This document shows positions 8,672-19,216 of a DNA stretch of 64,000 bases, in pieces. The DNA comes from Pseudoalteromonas viridis (GTDB lineage Bacteria; Pseudomonadota; Gammaproteobacteria; Enterobacterales; Alteromonadaceae): positions 3,410,001-3,474,000 of the forward strand of contig NZ_CP072425.1 in NCBI RefSeq assembly GCF_017742995.1. The letters run 5' to 3'. Under the pieces are notes generated by a model that was not told the origin of the DNA, did no database searches, and was given only the letters and a program-made list of their open reading frames with translations. The position numbers and the translations under genes were made by a program. Positions within the stretch are counted from its first letter, which is position 1, and every line of letters begins with the position of its first letter.

Positions 8672-10009
8672 ATGAATGCTGTTATTGTTGGTGTTTTGCT
8701 GATGCTCGGCCTGACACTGTTTAGAGTGAACGTGATTGTTGCAATGACAATCAGCGCGATGGTCGCCGGGTTGACATCAGGTCTGGGGCTGTCGGATACA
8801 TTAAATGCGTTTAATTCAGGGCTATCTGGTGGTGCGGAAATTGCGCTCAGTTATGCCATGCTAGGTGCTTTTGCCGTTGCCATTTCGAAATCCGGCTTAA
8901 CTCAGATTTTGACTGACAAACTCCTCACGCTGGTCCATGGTAATCAACAAAACTCGAGCCAGCTATTAAGCATGTTAATCATGGTCATTATTTTGGGTTG
9001 CTCGATTGCCTCGCAAAACTTGGTCCCGGTTCATATTGCCTTTATCCCCATCCTGATCCCACCGCTTTTGGTGATCTTTAACCAGCTGAATATCGACCGC
9101 CGTGCCATTGCCTGCATTTTAACTTTTGGTCTGGCAACTTCCTATATGGTTCTGCCTTACGGCTTCGGTGGCATTTATCTATACTCTATTTTGCACAAGA
9201 ACCTGGTTGATAATGGCCTCGAGATTGTTAATACACAGGTCCCTTATGCGATGGTGATCCCGGCGCTTGGAATGCTTGCAGGCCTTCTTATTGCGGTTTT
9301 TATCACTTATAGAAAAGACCGCAATTACACTCAGGATACACCTTCTGAGCACGTAAAACCCGCAGATAAGCCAGAGCTTAGTGCTCAGGAAAAGCGTAAA
9401 GTGATTATGGCCGGTACACTGGCCGTCGTATGCTCTTTGCTTGCACAAAACGTCAGTGGCTCTATGATCCTGGGCGGCCTGGTTGGGGTGATGATGTTTA
9501 GTCTGTTTGGCATCGTAAAATGGGACCAAAGCTCAGATGTGTTCAGCAAGGGCGTTGCTATGATGGCGATGATTGGCTTTATTATGATCTCTGCCCAGGG
9601 TTTTGCGTCTGTGATGAAAGAAACCGGCGACGTGGCCAGCCTGGTGAGTGCTTGTGCTGATTTTGTTGGTGAGAATAAACCACTGGCCGCAGCCATGATT
9701 TTATTAGTTGGCCTGCTGATCACTATGGGGATAGGCAGCTCCTTCTCAACCGTGCCAATCATTGCTACTTTGTTTGTTCCCCTGTCAATGGAAGTAGGAT
9801 TCTCGGCGATGGCCACCGTCGCTTTGGTAGGTACCGCAGGTGCGCTGGGTGATGCAGGCTCACCGGCTTCTGATTCGACCCTTGGTCCAACATCGGGTTT
9901 AAATGCTGATGGCCAGCACGACCATATTTGGGACTCTGTAGTGCCAACTTTTATTCACTTTAATATCCCGTTGTTAATCTTTGGCTGGATAGCCGCAATG
10001 GTGCTTTAA
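8672..10009 (+). CDS. Na+/H+ antiporter-family transporter (NhaC-like)
   Basis: The 445-aa polytopic inner-membrane protein has about 11-12 hydrophobic segments and a charged cytoplasmic loop near 215-240. Conserved-looking polar segments include [54 protein letters not shown] and the glycine-rich [21 protein letters not shown]. These resemble the ion-transporter superfamily proteins annotated as Na+/H+ antiporter family, or as amino acid permeases of the HI1586 type. The true substrate cannot be decided from sequence. It begins 4 nt after the TgpA gene and so may be cotranscribed; a strong terminator ends the unit. Confidence 0.78.
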   Translation: MNAVIVGVLLMLGLTLFRVNVIVAMTISAMVAGLTSGLGLSDTLNAFNSGLSGGAEIALSYAMLGAFAVAISKSGLTQILTDKLLTLVHGNQQNSSQLLSMLIMVIILGCSIASQNLVPVHIAFIPILIPPLLVIFNQLNIDRRAIACILTFGLATSYMVLPYGFGGIYLYSILHKNLVDNGLEIVNTQVPYAMVIPALGMLAGLLIAVFITYRKDRNYTQDTPSEHVKPADKPELSAQEKRKVIMAGTLAVVCSLLAQNVSGSMILGGLVGVMMFSLFGIVKWDQSSDVFSKGVAMMAMIGFIMISAQGFASVMKETGDVASLVSACADFVGENKPLAAAMILLVGLLITMGIGSSFSTVPIIATLFVPLSMEVGFSAMATVALVGTAGALGDAGSPASDSTLGPTSGLNADGQHDHIWDSVVPTFIHFNIPLLIFGWIAAMVL

Positions 10010-10014
10010 AACAT

Positions 10015-10042
10015 AAAAAGTCGACCTTAGGGTCGACTTTTT
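10015..10042 (+). terminator. intrinsic terminator after the antiporter gene
   Basis: AAAAAGTCGACC and GGTCGACTTTTT form a near-perfect hairpin with a TTAG loop and T tract. It is symmetric, so it may also serve the convergent gene ending at 10113. Confidence 0.9.
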
Positions 10043-10112
10043 ACATTCAATATTATCACCTACCGTGTAAAAGTGTTTCGTGACTACTTGCACGCTAAAG
10101 CCAAGTTCATCA

Positions 10113-11024
10113 CTAAGTGCTTTTCAGATCGTTGAACAGCACGTGAAACCAACGAATGTCCTCAGGGCCAAGCTGTGCTTGTTTGTAAAGTGTTGGGTCG
10201 TGGTATATATCTTTGTAGATATGATACATAGCAATTTCAGTTAGTACTTGCCATTTATCGCCGTCAAGTTCCTTAATTTCCAGCGTGCTAAAGTTAAAAT
10301 CAAGCAAAGGGTCGTGCTCGTTTTCCGAAGTACGTAACGCCAGGTCAAGCTGTTGTAAAATCGGGTTGATAACCTTAACCGTACTTGCGTCGCTGAACTC
10401 TCTCAGTATATTTTCTTCTGCTTGCCTGATGGCTTCACCTTCTTTACGTTCAGCCAGTGTCTGCGCAGCTGGTCTGAGCGTGAATTTAGATACTATGCCC
10501 GCAACACCCGGGAGTAACGCTTTTGCGGCGATCCCCGCACCGAGCAAGGGGTTTGTTAAAGCCGCTATGCCACCAATCAAAAGCATACCATAGGTGAGTT
10601 TGCGGTCTAATGCATCTATTTGATCTGCCAGAGAATGAAGTGAATTCGGGTCCTCACTGGTTCGTTCGATAGCAAGCTGAGCAGCACAGTTCACCATATA
10701 TTCTCGCAGCATGGCTTCAGCATGAACGGTTGGAAAGTGAAAAACACGCCTTTTTGGCAGTTTATTAACTTCAGGCACGCCTTTGGGCAGATTTCTTAGA
10801 GTATGCAGAGCAAATCCATATTCACTGAGCGCAAAGGGTACGACAAAATAGTGCTTCTCATCATACTTTATGGCGCTACTAGTAACAGTTCTCTCCACAG
10901 ACATAAAAACAGGCAGCCCGTTCACCTTTTCTCTTACAAACTGAAAGCCTGACAACAGATCTGCTGACACCTTTTCTGGCATGTCAGACAAAACTGCTTT
11001 GCCTTTGTTAAGTAACTCTTTCAT
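10113..11024 (-). CDS. uncharacterised protein with a glycine-rich hydrophobic centre
   Basis: The protein has 303 aa. Start ATG 11024 is preferred over an upstream one at 11060 because AAAGGG precedes it and the longer form would run into the upstream GNAT gene. I do not recognise the family. Residues 145-180 (YGMLLIGGIAALTNPLLGAGIAAKALLPG) are hydrophobic and Gly/Ala-rich, flanked by amphipathic helices, which could mean a membrane-inserting or membrane-associated protein. The remaining sequence is charged and soluble-looking. It lies directly downstream of a GNAT gene with only a few bases between them, so the two are probably cotranscribed. Confidence 0.65.
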   Translation of the reverse strand: MKELLNKGKAVLSDMPEKVSADLLSGFQFVREKVNGLPVFMSVERTVTSSAIKYDEKHYFVVPFALSEYGFALHTLRNLPKGVPEVNKLPKRRVFHFPTVHAEAMLREYMVNCAAQLAIERTSEDPNSLHSLADQIDALDRKLTYGMLLIGGIAALTNPLLGAGIAAKALLPGVAGIVSKFTLRPAAQTLAERKEGEAIRQAEENILREFSDASTVKVINPILQQLDLALRTSENEHDPLLDFNFSTLEIKELDGDKWQVLTEIAMYHIYKDIYHDPTLYKQAQLGPEDIRWFHVLFNDLKST

Positions 11025-11032
11025 ATAACCCT

Positions 11033-11545
11033 TTATGATAGAACAGCGGCATATATGCACATAGTTTTTGGCAGCTTATCTTGCATTGTAACGGAATAAC
11101 TTCGGATCAATTTGGCCCCTGCCCGCTGCGCGATTTTAATACTTGGGATATTGAAATCCAGACAGTGAAACTCAATGTGTCGTATCTTTTGCTCTTCTTT
11201 CAGGCTGGGTAGCATCACACTAAGGATATGATCTATTAGTGCGTTTCCACGTGCCTGTTCACACAGCCAGTATCCAATCTCGCAGGTATTTGGTGCTTCT
11301 ACCGATTTAACCGCGAAAACGCCCATAAATTGTTTATGATACATGATCGAAAAATAGCGACTGCCGGGCATGTCTTGGCGCTCTGTGATGTATTTTTTGG
11401 CGCTATTCAGATCCGTAACAGCTTGTGCCCAGGGCAAATAAATCTCCAGGCTCTCTCTGCTCATATCTACAGCTTCCAGCAGTACATTGGCTTGCTCTAT
11501 GTTCAGAGGAGTGAGGTATAAATGCGGTGAAATGTGGTAGTTCAT
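11033..11545 (-). CDS. GNAT-family N-acetyltransferase (RimJ/RimL-like)
   Basis: The protein has 170 aa. The acetyl-CoA fold is visible as SLEIYLPWAQAV at the start, FMGVFAVKSVEAPNTCEIGYWLCEQARGNALIDHIL in the middle (motif A, with the Q/R-x-x-G-x-A-like turn QARGNA) and IEFHCLDFNIPSIKIAQRAGAKLI at the end. That last segment is the typical N-x-x-S-x-x-x-A-x-x-x-G of RimL-type enzymes. The substrate (ribosomal protein N-terminus, small amine or other) is unknown. It is the first gene of a two-gene unit with the unknown protein at 10113-11024. Confidence 0.82.
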   Translation of the reverse strand: MNYHISPHLYLTPLNIEQANVLLEAVDMSRESLEIYLPWAQAVTDLNSAKKYITERQDMPGSRYFSIMYHKQFMGVFAVKSVEAPNTCEIGYWLCEQARGNALIDHILSVMLPSLKEEQKIRHIEFHCLDFNIPSIKIAQRAGAKLIRSYSVTMQDKLPKTMCIYAAVLS

Positions 11546-11726
11546 GAATTCCTTCCAGGTATAAGCCTATCCTACTTATTGAGCTCCTTGTGCCTCAATA
11601 GTCGTATTGATGGTACGCCAAACTAGCTTGCTTTTTCAAACCCGTTTGTTGAAAAATCGGGACTATTCTAGTCTATGCTACGTATATTAATATCACCTCA
11701 AAGTATGATGTGTTCTAATTTAAATT

Positions 11727-11748
11727 AAAAGGAGCCTTGTTGACTCCT
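11727..11748 (-). terminator. probable terminator after the thioesterase gene
   Basis: Read on the minus strand, AGGAG and CTCCT flank a 9-nt loop followed by TTTAATTT. The stem is short but well placed, 14 nt beyond the thioesterase stop. Confidence 0.5.
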
Positions 11749-11761
11749 CTATTGCTGTCTG

Positions 11762-12193
11762 TTAGCTAAAACCGTTTAGCATCTGATCGCACACAACCGG
11801 TGTTGGCCTGTGGTTGTCATCAACGGCAACAAAGGTGAAGCTGCCGGAGATGGCCAGGTGCTTATCATCTTTGTGCATGGTCTCAAGATAGATGTGTACT
11901 TCTACTTTTAAGCTGGTGTTACCGACATGAACCACATTAGCAACGAGCTCTGCAAATGTACCAGCCGGGATCGCTTCTTTAAAGTCGACTCTGTCTGATG
12001 ATATGGTTACCAAAGGTTTGCGGCAAAAACGCGTCGCAGCAATAAACGCGACCTCATCCATCCAGGCTAACGCATCGCCACCAAACAGTGTGTTATGGTG
12101 GTTGGTACGACCTGGAAATACCGTTTTGGTAACCGAGGTTTGCGAGTCTTTAATTCGTTGTGCAATTACTGCGTCTTTATCTGTTTGTGTCAT
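11762..12193 (-). CDS. acyl-CoA thioesterase, hotdog fold (YciA-like)
   Basis: The 143-aa protein is a single hotdog domain. The N-terminal TKTVFPGRTNHHNTLFGGDALAWMDEVAFIAATRF contains the N-x-x-G-x-x-x-F-G-G-x-x-L-x-W-x-D-x-x-A pattern of the YciA/BACH acyl-CoA thioesterases, where the Asp helps activate water. It probably hydrolyses short-to-long acyl-CoAs in the cytoplasm. The start overlaps the stop of the M23 peptidase gene by ATGA, making it the last gene of a three-gene coupled operon. Confidence 0.88.
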   Translation of the reverse strand: MTQTDKDAVIAQRIKDSQTSVTKTVFPGRTNHHNTLFGGDALAWMDEVAFIAATRFCRKPLVTISSDRVDFKEAIPAGTFAELVANVVHVGNTSLKVEVHIYLETMHKDDKHLAISGSFTFVAVDDNHRPTPVVCDQMLNGFS

Positions 12194-13038
12194 TCTTTAC
12201 TGCTTTTCGTTGCGAGTTTATCAATCATTAAAAGTTGTGGATCCAGGCGTTCATTAAACCAGTTAAAACGCCAATCCAAATGTGGCCCAGTTACCCTGCC
12301 GGTGGCACCAATATCAGCGATATGATCACCAAGCTCTACCACCTGCCCTTCCTTAACATGTAACTTGTTGAGGTGAATATAGGTAGACGTAATGCCATAG
12401 CCATGGTCGAGGATCAGCGTACCGCCACTGTAATAAAGGTCGGGGTTGGCAAAGACCACTTTGCCAGATACAGGCGCTAATACCGGCGTGCCCGTTTTAT
12501 TGGCGATATCCAGTCCAAAATGGGGCCTTCTGGGTTTGCCATTAAAATAACGCTGGCTGCCGTAAACCCCAGATATTCTGCCCTTTGCAGGACGATATAC
12601 CGGGTCATCAAAATACGGTAAAGTGCTCAGCTTGCTTCTTGCGGCGCTGACCTGCGCACCTTCTTTGCGGATCCGAGCCAACACTTCCTTTGGTGGTGAG
12701 ACATATTTTTTCTCAACCCCGGTAATGCGGTCAATGTCATAGTCGCGAGACGTGATCAGCAAAGTTTTAGTATGGGTTTTGCCGTCTTTGTCGACCCAGC
12801 TCAGGCTATGTTCTGCGCCGGCGTCCCGGCCAAAACCAAATACAAACTTGCCACCCGGAGCGATGGCCAGGTCTTTATCGTTAAACCTGGCAGATTGCAC
12901 CCCATCCAGCTGCGCAACCACCATACCACCCTGGGTGAGCGATCCTTTAAGCTCAATGGCATGAGCAGCGCCCATACCAAGGCATAAACCGGCCAAAATC
13001 ATGGCCGTGTTCTTCGCTTTACTTAGCCAATCAGGCAT
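12190..13038 (-). CDS. M23-family peptidase, secreted (LytM fold)
   Basis: The protein has 282 aa. Start ATG 13038 is preferred to 13068 because AAGGAG lies about 10 nt upstream and a signal peptide follows (NTAMILAGLCLGMGAAHA). Residues 165-260 form the LytM domain, with H173-x-x-x-D177 (HFGLD), H222 (YIHL) and the usual GPHLH motif present as GPHLDW (H253, D255). The normal third zinc ligand is His, so Asp255 is unusual. It may be a structural or regulatory homologue of a peptidoglycan endopeptidase, or a variant that still binds metal. It overlaps genes on both sides. Confidence 0.85.
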   Translation of the reverse strand: MPDWLSKAKNTAMILAGLCLGMGAAHAIELKGSLTQGGMVVAQLDGVQSARFNDKDLAIAPGGKFVFGFGRDAGAEHSLSWVDKDGKTHTKTLLITSRDYDIDRITGVEKKYVSPPKEVLARIRKEGAQVSAARSKLSTLPYFDDPVYRPAKGRISGVYGSQRYFNGKPRRPHFGLDIANKTGTPVLAPVSGKVVFANPDLYYSGGTLILDHGYGITSTYIHLNKLHVKEGQVVELGDHIADIGATGRVTGPHLDWRFNWFNERLDPQLLMIDKLATKSSKE

Positions 13039-13885
13039 AAGCGATTGCTCCTTTTCCAACGCCTTCAAACGCCTTCACTTTAACTTTTCGCTCTGGGTAT
13101 TGTGCTTTGATCTCACCGGCGAGATACTCTGCAATACACTCAACGGTGCTATCACAGGGGATCAAATCACAACGTGCCTTGCTGATAGCCAACTCAAAGT
13201 ACCCCTGAGATGCCGAGTAAGCAAAAGCATAATCATTCTCGCGCGCAGCGATGTGCTTTAGTGCGCCTGCATCAATCATATCTTCTTCACTGCCCAGGTA
13301 AATGTCCTGCCAGCGCTCCGCCCACTCTTTTTGCAAACGAGGCATACTAATATCATCAAGGTAAATGCCAATATCTGAGCGGTGACCGTGAATAATACGC
13401 TGACAGTTGCCGTCATGCTTTTTCAAGCCGTGGCTGTAATGGTAGTAAAAACTGCGACTAGGCTCAGGGCGTAATTCAATTTCAACGTCTTTTACATTGT
13501 CCGGCATTTTCGGCAAAATTTGTTGCTTAAGAAAAGCAATGACTGTTGCCTCGCTGATAGCCTCGCCTTCAACAATACACACCGCTTCATCTGGCGCGCT
13601 CATAGCCAGGTGATGGCCACCAAATTCACCATCAAACTGCACTCTGCCGTCTTGCGAAGAAAACCCGCATTCCAGTTGACTCGGTATGGCTAGCTTATGA
13701 TCTATTGTGTCATCAATAATGGCCTTGATCTGTTTCTTTACCTTGGCAAAGTCCAGCACCATCGACTCTTCATTTAACTGGCCATGTAATGTCATATCGA
13801 CAATCCAGCTCTCGCCTACGGCGCCGCGTTTACTACACAAGTAAGAAAAATCAATTACCGTTAAAGCATCTACAAAAAGGATCAT
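13031..13885 (-). CDS. 6-pyruvoyl-tetrahydropterin synthase/QueD-family protein, apparent tandem domain
   Basis: The 284-aa protein is about twice the usual QueD length (about 120 aa). Two PTPS-like halves can be seen: the first with MVLDFAKVKKQIKAIIDDTIDHK (the D-F-x-x-L/V-K and D-H signature), the second with NCQRIIHGHRSDIGIYLDD (the C-x-x-x-H-G-H zinc/active-site region) and later DSTVECIAEYLAGEI. Enzymes of this family convert dihydroneopterin triphosphate to pterins or to the queuosine precursor CPH4. No other queuosine genes are adjacent. Its stop overlaps the M23 start by 8 nt, so the two are coupled; the functional link is unclear. Confidence 0.78.
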   Translation of the reverse strand: MILFVDALTVIDFSYLCSKRGAVGESWIVDMTLHGQLNEESMVLDFAKVKKQIKAIIDDTIDHKLAIPSQLECGFSSQDGRVQFDGEFGGHHLAMSAPDEAVCIVEGEAISEATVIAFLKQQILPKMPDNVKDVEIELRPEPSRSFYYHYSHGLKKHDGNCQRIIHGHRSDIGIYLDDISMPRLQKEWAERWQDIYLGSEEDMIDAGALKHIAARENDYAFAYSASQGYFELAISKARCDLIPCDSTVECIAEYLAGEIKAQYPERKVKVKAFEGVGKGAIAYA

Positions 13886-14240
13886 AAACTTCCGTTAACA
13901 TTAAAAACGACTGAGTCAATTATAAAGATTTTTAACGCAAAAATCGCCCTGAAAGGTCGAGAAACAAAGAAATTATCAATTTGAGCCGACTCTTTGAATG
14001 ATTTTCATTCATTAGTCTCAACCTTGCCTGACTGTTGCGCTTTTAAAACGCTATTACCCTGTGAGCGTAAACGCACAGTTTGGCTAGCGATATAGGAATG
14101 ACGACGCTCAGCAATGGTAATTGATAAATAATTAGCCGCCAAATAGGTAAAGTGCTCAAAGAGCAGACAAATTTCAACTGTTCAGAGTTGTTTGGCGTAC
14201 AAGTGTAAGCTAAAGTAGCGACAATTAAAGACTAAGACTG
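13886..14240. other. 355-bp divergent promoter region (PTPS gene / fabA)
   Basis: No gene is visible. The fabA-proximal end holds the promoter and FabR-type operator described separately. The remainder is AT-rich without a repeat that stands out. Confidence 0.6.
14188..14216 (+). promoter_or_regulatory. fabA promoter with FabR-type operator in the spacer
   Basis: TTGTTT (14188-14193) and TAAAGT (14211-14216) are separated by 17 nt. The near-palindrome GGCGTACAAGTGTAAGCT occupies 14194-14211, almost exactly the spacer. It resembles the FabR (YijC) operator reported for fabA and fabB of enterobacteria (AGCGTACA...TGTNNGCT), which represses unsaturated fatty acid synthesis. The site is inferred from memory of that consensus; a fabR gene is not in the window. 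Confidence 0.65.
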
Positions 14241-14762
14241 ATGATTATGGAACCAAAAAATAGCTATACAAAAGAAGAATTGATCCTGTGCGCTGAAGGC
14301 AAGATGTTTGGCGAGAACAACTGTCGTCTGCCAATTGATAACATGCTGATGATGGATCGTATCATCGAGATTAACGAAGACGGCGGTGAGTTTGGCAAAG
14401 GCCAGATTATTGCTGAGCTGGATATTAACCCTGATCTGTGGTTCTTTGACTGCCACTTCCGCGGCGATCCGGTCATGCCTGGTTGTCTGGGCCTGGATGC
14501 CATGTGGCAAATCGTTGGCTTCTTCCTGGGCTGGTCAGGTGGTCCGGGTCTTGGTCGTGCACTGGGTGTGGGCGAAGTTAAATTCACCGGTCAGATCCTG
14601 CCAACCGCCAAGAAAGTGACTTATCGCGTAGACATGAAACGGGTTATCAAGCGTAAACTCTTTATGGGTCTGGCTGATGGCACGGTAGAAGTAGACGGTC
14701 GTGTTATTTACGAAGCAAAAGACTTAAAAGTAGGTCTGTTCCAAGACACCAGCGCATTTTAA
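14241..14762 (+). CDS. fabA: beta-hydroxydecanoyl-ACP dehydratase/isomerase FabA
   Basis: FabA dehydrates 3-hydroxydecanoyl-ACP and isomerises trans-2- to cis-3-decenoyl-ACP, the branch point to unsaturated fatty acids in the cytosol. The 173 aa match E. coli FabA (172 aa) almost throughout. The catalytic pair H72 ([13 protein letters not shown]) and D86 (GLDAMWQ) is present, and the C-terminus [13 protein letters not shown] is identical to the E. coli end. The start is ATG 14241 or ATG 14247, two codons apart. It is monocistronic, with a bidirectional terminator shared with rmf. Confidence 0.97.
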   Translation: MIMEPKNSYTKEELILCAEGKMFGENNCRLPIDNMLMMDRIIEINEDGGEFGKGQIIAELDINPDLWFFDCHFRGDPVMPGCLGLDAMWQIVGFFLGWSGGPGLGRALGVGEVKFTGQILPTAKKVTYRVDMKRVIKRKLFMGLADGTVEVDGRVIYEAKDLKVGLFQDTSAF

Positions 14763-14783
14763 TTTAGTGTGCTGATAAAAAAC

Positions 14784-14805
14784 AAAGCCCCTTTATAGGG
14801 GCTTT
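14784..14805. terminator. bidirectional terminator between fabA and rmf
   Basis: AAAGCCCC and GGGGCTTT flank a TTTATA loop. On the minus strand the hairpin is followed by a run of T, so it suits rmf as well as fabA. Confidence 0.85.
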
Positions 14806-14840
14806 TGACGTTGCTTAGTCATTAGATATTTTATAGGAAT

Positions 14841-15011
14841 TTAAGTTTTGTACATGTTGCGGTTATCTATGGCCTCTCGCCATCCCCCCAACCATTCTGA
14901 TCTGTGCTCTACTTGCTGATATGGACATAAATCTTTGGACCGGCCCGCTAAACCTGCTTTGAATCCCTGGGCATGTGCTCTTTCTAAACGGTCTCTTTTC
15001 TGTCTCTTCAT
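14841..15011 (-). CDS. rmf: ribosome modulation factor Rmf
   Basis: Rmf binds 70S ribosomes in stationary phase and promotes inactive 100S dimers. The 56-residue protein beginning MKRQKRDRLERAHAQG and containing AGLAGRSKDLCPY and RSEWLGGWREA is nearly collinear with E. coli RMF (55 aa). The start is the ATG at 15011, not an in-frame one five codons earlier, because GGTGAGG precedes it and the family begins MKRQKRDRL. Adjacency to fabA is conserved in gammaproteobacteria. The long 5' region presumably holds growth-phase control. Confidence 0.95.
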   Translation of the reverse strand: MKRQKRDRLERAHAQGFKAGLAGRSKDLCPYQQVEHRSEWLGGWREAIDNRNMYKT

Positions 15012-15527
15012 AGGTAAATTCCTCACCTTCTATTTTTCAAGTTGCTTTCGTCTTTACGACATCCACATTTAATAAATAGTTAATAAATTCGTAAATATCA
15101 ATCCGTACGAAACACGAAAAGGCCCTCTGTACAATTTGATTCAGTGCTTCGCCGCAGGCTGCCTGACAGCCGATAGCTCGAATTTCATTTAACTACTAAC
15201 ATTTTTACTATTGCATATGGTTAAACAACGGCCGACTGTGAATGCACTATTTTGCCAGACACACGTCGACTTATTCAGGATTGGCCAAACCTTCAAAAAC
15301 AATAAATCATATATCGTTTTGACATGCAACTAGCTGGCGGTGAGTGGGAAGAACTGAAAATAACAAAAAGGCAAATTCATGCATAAAAATGGGAGATTGA
15401 TAGAATTACCATCTAACAATAAAGGCATAAAAACTTATTTATACAAAAGATAGCGTAAAAAAACATTCATTAATTTGTAATAAAAAAGGCCACAGGAATG
15501 CGGCCTCAGATCAATGCGTTAAGTGCT
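15012..15527. other. 516-bp intergenic region upstream of rmf
   Basis: No gene is apparent. It contains the serS terminator at 15482-15506 and must contain the rmf promoter. The rest is AT-rich. I saw no clear small-RNA signature, though a short non-coding RNA cannot be ruled out. Confidence 0.5.
15482..15506 (-). terminator. terminator after serS
   Basis: On the minus strand AGGCC and GGCCT flank a 10-nt loop, followed by TTTTTTATT. The site lies about 20 nt beyond the serS stop. Confidence 0.7.
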
Positions 15528-17214
<1,687 letters not shown>

Positions 17215-17215
<1 letters not shown>

Positions 17216-18567
17216 CAGCGCTCGTCTTTGTCTTGATAGCGCTTTTGCGCACTTTGTTCATTCAATGAACGCAGGTAACGGAGCTTTTCTGAGATTTGCT
17301 TTTCAAGGCCTCTGTCGCTGGGCTCATAGTAACGGCGCTGCTGAATATCCGCAGGAAAATAACACTCTCCGGCGGCAAACGCCCCAGGTTCATTATGCGC
17401 ATAGCGATATTCTTCACCAAAGCCCAGCTCTTTCATCAGTTTAGTGGGCGCATTGCGCAGATGTTCCGGCACCGGAAAATCGGGATCACTGGCGGCATCC
17501 TGTTTTGCCTGATTAAACGCCATGTAAACCGCGTTACTTTTGGCTGCACTGGCCAGGTAAATGGTCGCCTGTGCGATGGCGCGCTCGCCTTCACTGGGCC
17601 CCACTCTGTGATAAATATCCCAGGCATTGAGTGCCACCTGCATGGCACGAGGGTCGGCATTGCCTATGTCTTCTGTCGCAATCGCAAGTAATCGTCTGGC
17701 CACATAAAGCGGATCGCCTCCACCGGCTAGAATACGGCAATACCAGTATAAAGCGGCATCCGGGTCACTGCCTCGCACTGATTTGTGAAACGCGGAGATC
17801 AAATCGTAATAGATGTCGCCGCCTTTGTCGTATTTCGCCAGGTGCGAGGGTAAAACCTGCTTTAACACCGCTTCGTCGATTACAATTTGCCCTTCCCCGT
17901 TGGCTCCTAAGTCCGTGGCCTGCTCAAGCAGGTTTAGCGCTTTTCTGGCATCACCGTCTGCGGCACGTGACAACGCATCTATGAGTGCATCGTCCAGGGT
18001 TATCTGCTGACGACTCAGCTCTTTATCCTGAGCCAGTGCCTGACGCAATACCAGGCCCAGCTCATCCAAGGTCAAAGGTTTAAGCGTGTATACTCTGGCA
18101 CGAGATAATATCGCATTGTTAAGCGCAAATGACGGGTTCTCGGTGGTGGCGCCGATAAAAATAAAGGTGCCGTCTTCAATATGTGGCAAAAAGGCATCCT
18201 GCTGCGACTTATTAAAGCGGTGGACTTCATCGACGAACAGAATGGTTCGCATACCGCTCTGGCTCAGGCGGTGTTTTGCATCGAGCACTTGCTCGCGGAT
18301 CTCTTTGACTCCGGCTGTGACGGCAGAGAGCTTACAAAGTTGCGCATTCGCATGATGGGCTATGATTTCGGCAAGCGTGGTTTTGCCCACGCCAGGCGGG
18401 CCCCATAAAATCAAACTATGGCAGCGCCCCTGAGTGATTGCACGGCGCAGTGGGCTGTCTGAGCCCAGGATATGGCTTTGACCTATGTAGCCGCCAAGTT
18501 CTGTTGGGCGCATTCGTGCAGCCAGTGGCCGCACGTCGGGCGCAAAGTCAAACCCCAGGTTAGTCAC
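17215..18567 (-). CDS. rarA: replication-associated recombination protein RarA (MgsA)
   Basis: This AAA+ clamp-loader-like ATPase acts at stalled replication forks. It has 450 aa. Walker A is [14 protein letters not shown], Walker B/sensor 1 are [38 protein letters not shown], and the C-terminal tetramerisation region includes [25 protein letters not shown]. The start at 18567 overlaps the lolA stop by 8 nt. The lolA-rarA-crcB-serS order is conserved in gammaproteobacteria. Confidence 0.96.
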
Positions 18568-19216
18568 TTTGCGTCTGGTCGTCGACGACCACCCCTTCTG
18601 GGATCACAAACTTAAACTGCGCTGCATCGATTGGGACATTAACCTGTGCACCGCTAAACTTAAAGCTAGAGATCTGGCCCGATGAATCCGTCACGTTTAG
18701 CTGGCCAATCTTCAGGCCGCCGTCAGCAAACAAAACGTCGAGGCGCTCCACCTGAGCCCCCGACTGAACAGGCTCAATCCGATAGCCTCCTGCAATCTCA
18801 GCAACCTGATACTTTTGCCATTGCTTTGGGTCTTGTGTCGTTAACAGAACAAAGGGGGTGGTATCGATTAGTCCGAGCGTATTTAAGATCGTTGCTTGCT
18901 CCGCGAAGCTATCAAAATAGACCGTCCGTAACCCATCTGACACCAGCAGTGTTTCGTCGGGTTCATCCTGTTGCCAGCGAATTTTCGCGGGATACTGTAA
19001 AGCGATTTCACCTTTACCTGATTGGATGAGGTGGCCCTCGTGATCAATCACACTTTGTTCAAACTGAGCCCGAAAGCTTTCAAGCCCCTTTAGTTTATCT
19101 TTTAATGACTGAGCAGCCACACTGACGGGCTGCTTATCTGTTGCTTGTGCCGCCGCGTAAGCGGCAGGCGTTACCCCGATAACACACAGGGCCAGAATAA
19201 GTGGTTGTAACTTCAT
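18560..19216 (-). CDS. lolA: outer-membrane lipoprotein carrier LolA
   Basis: This periplasmic chaperone takes lipoproteins from LolCDE to LolB. It has 218 aa with a signal peptide ([22 protein letters not shown]). The mature domain has the expected [55 protein letters not shown] pattern, with the conserved Arg of the hydrophobic cavity lid (P-x-x-x-R/K-W). It abuts the ftsK stop (shared base at 19216) and overlaps rarA, consistent with one operon. Confidence 0.95.
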   Translation of the reverse strand: MKLQPLILALCVIGVTPAAYAAAQATDKQPVSVAAQSLKDKLKGLESFRAQFEQSVIDHEGHLIQSGKGEIALQYPAKIRWQQDEPDETLLVSDGLRTVYFDSFAEQATILNTLGLIDTTPFVLLTTQDPKQWQKYQVAEIAGGYRIEPVQSGAQVERLDVLFADGGLKIGQLNVTDSSGQISSFKFSGAQVNVPIDAAQFKFVIPEGVVVDDQTQSD

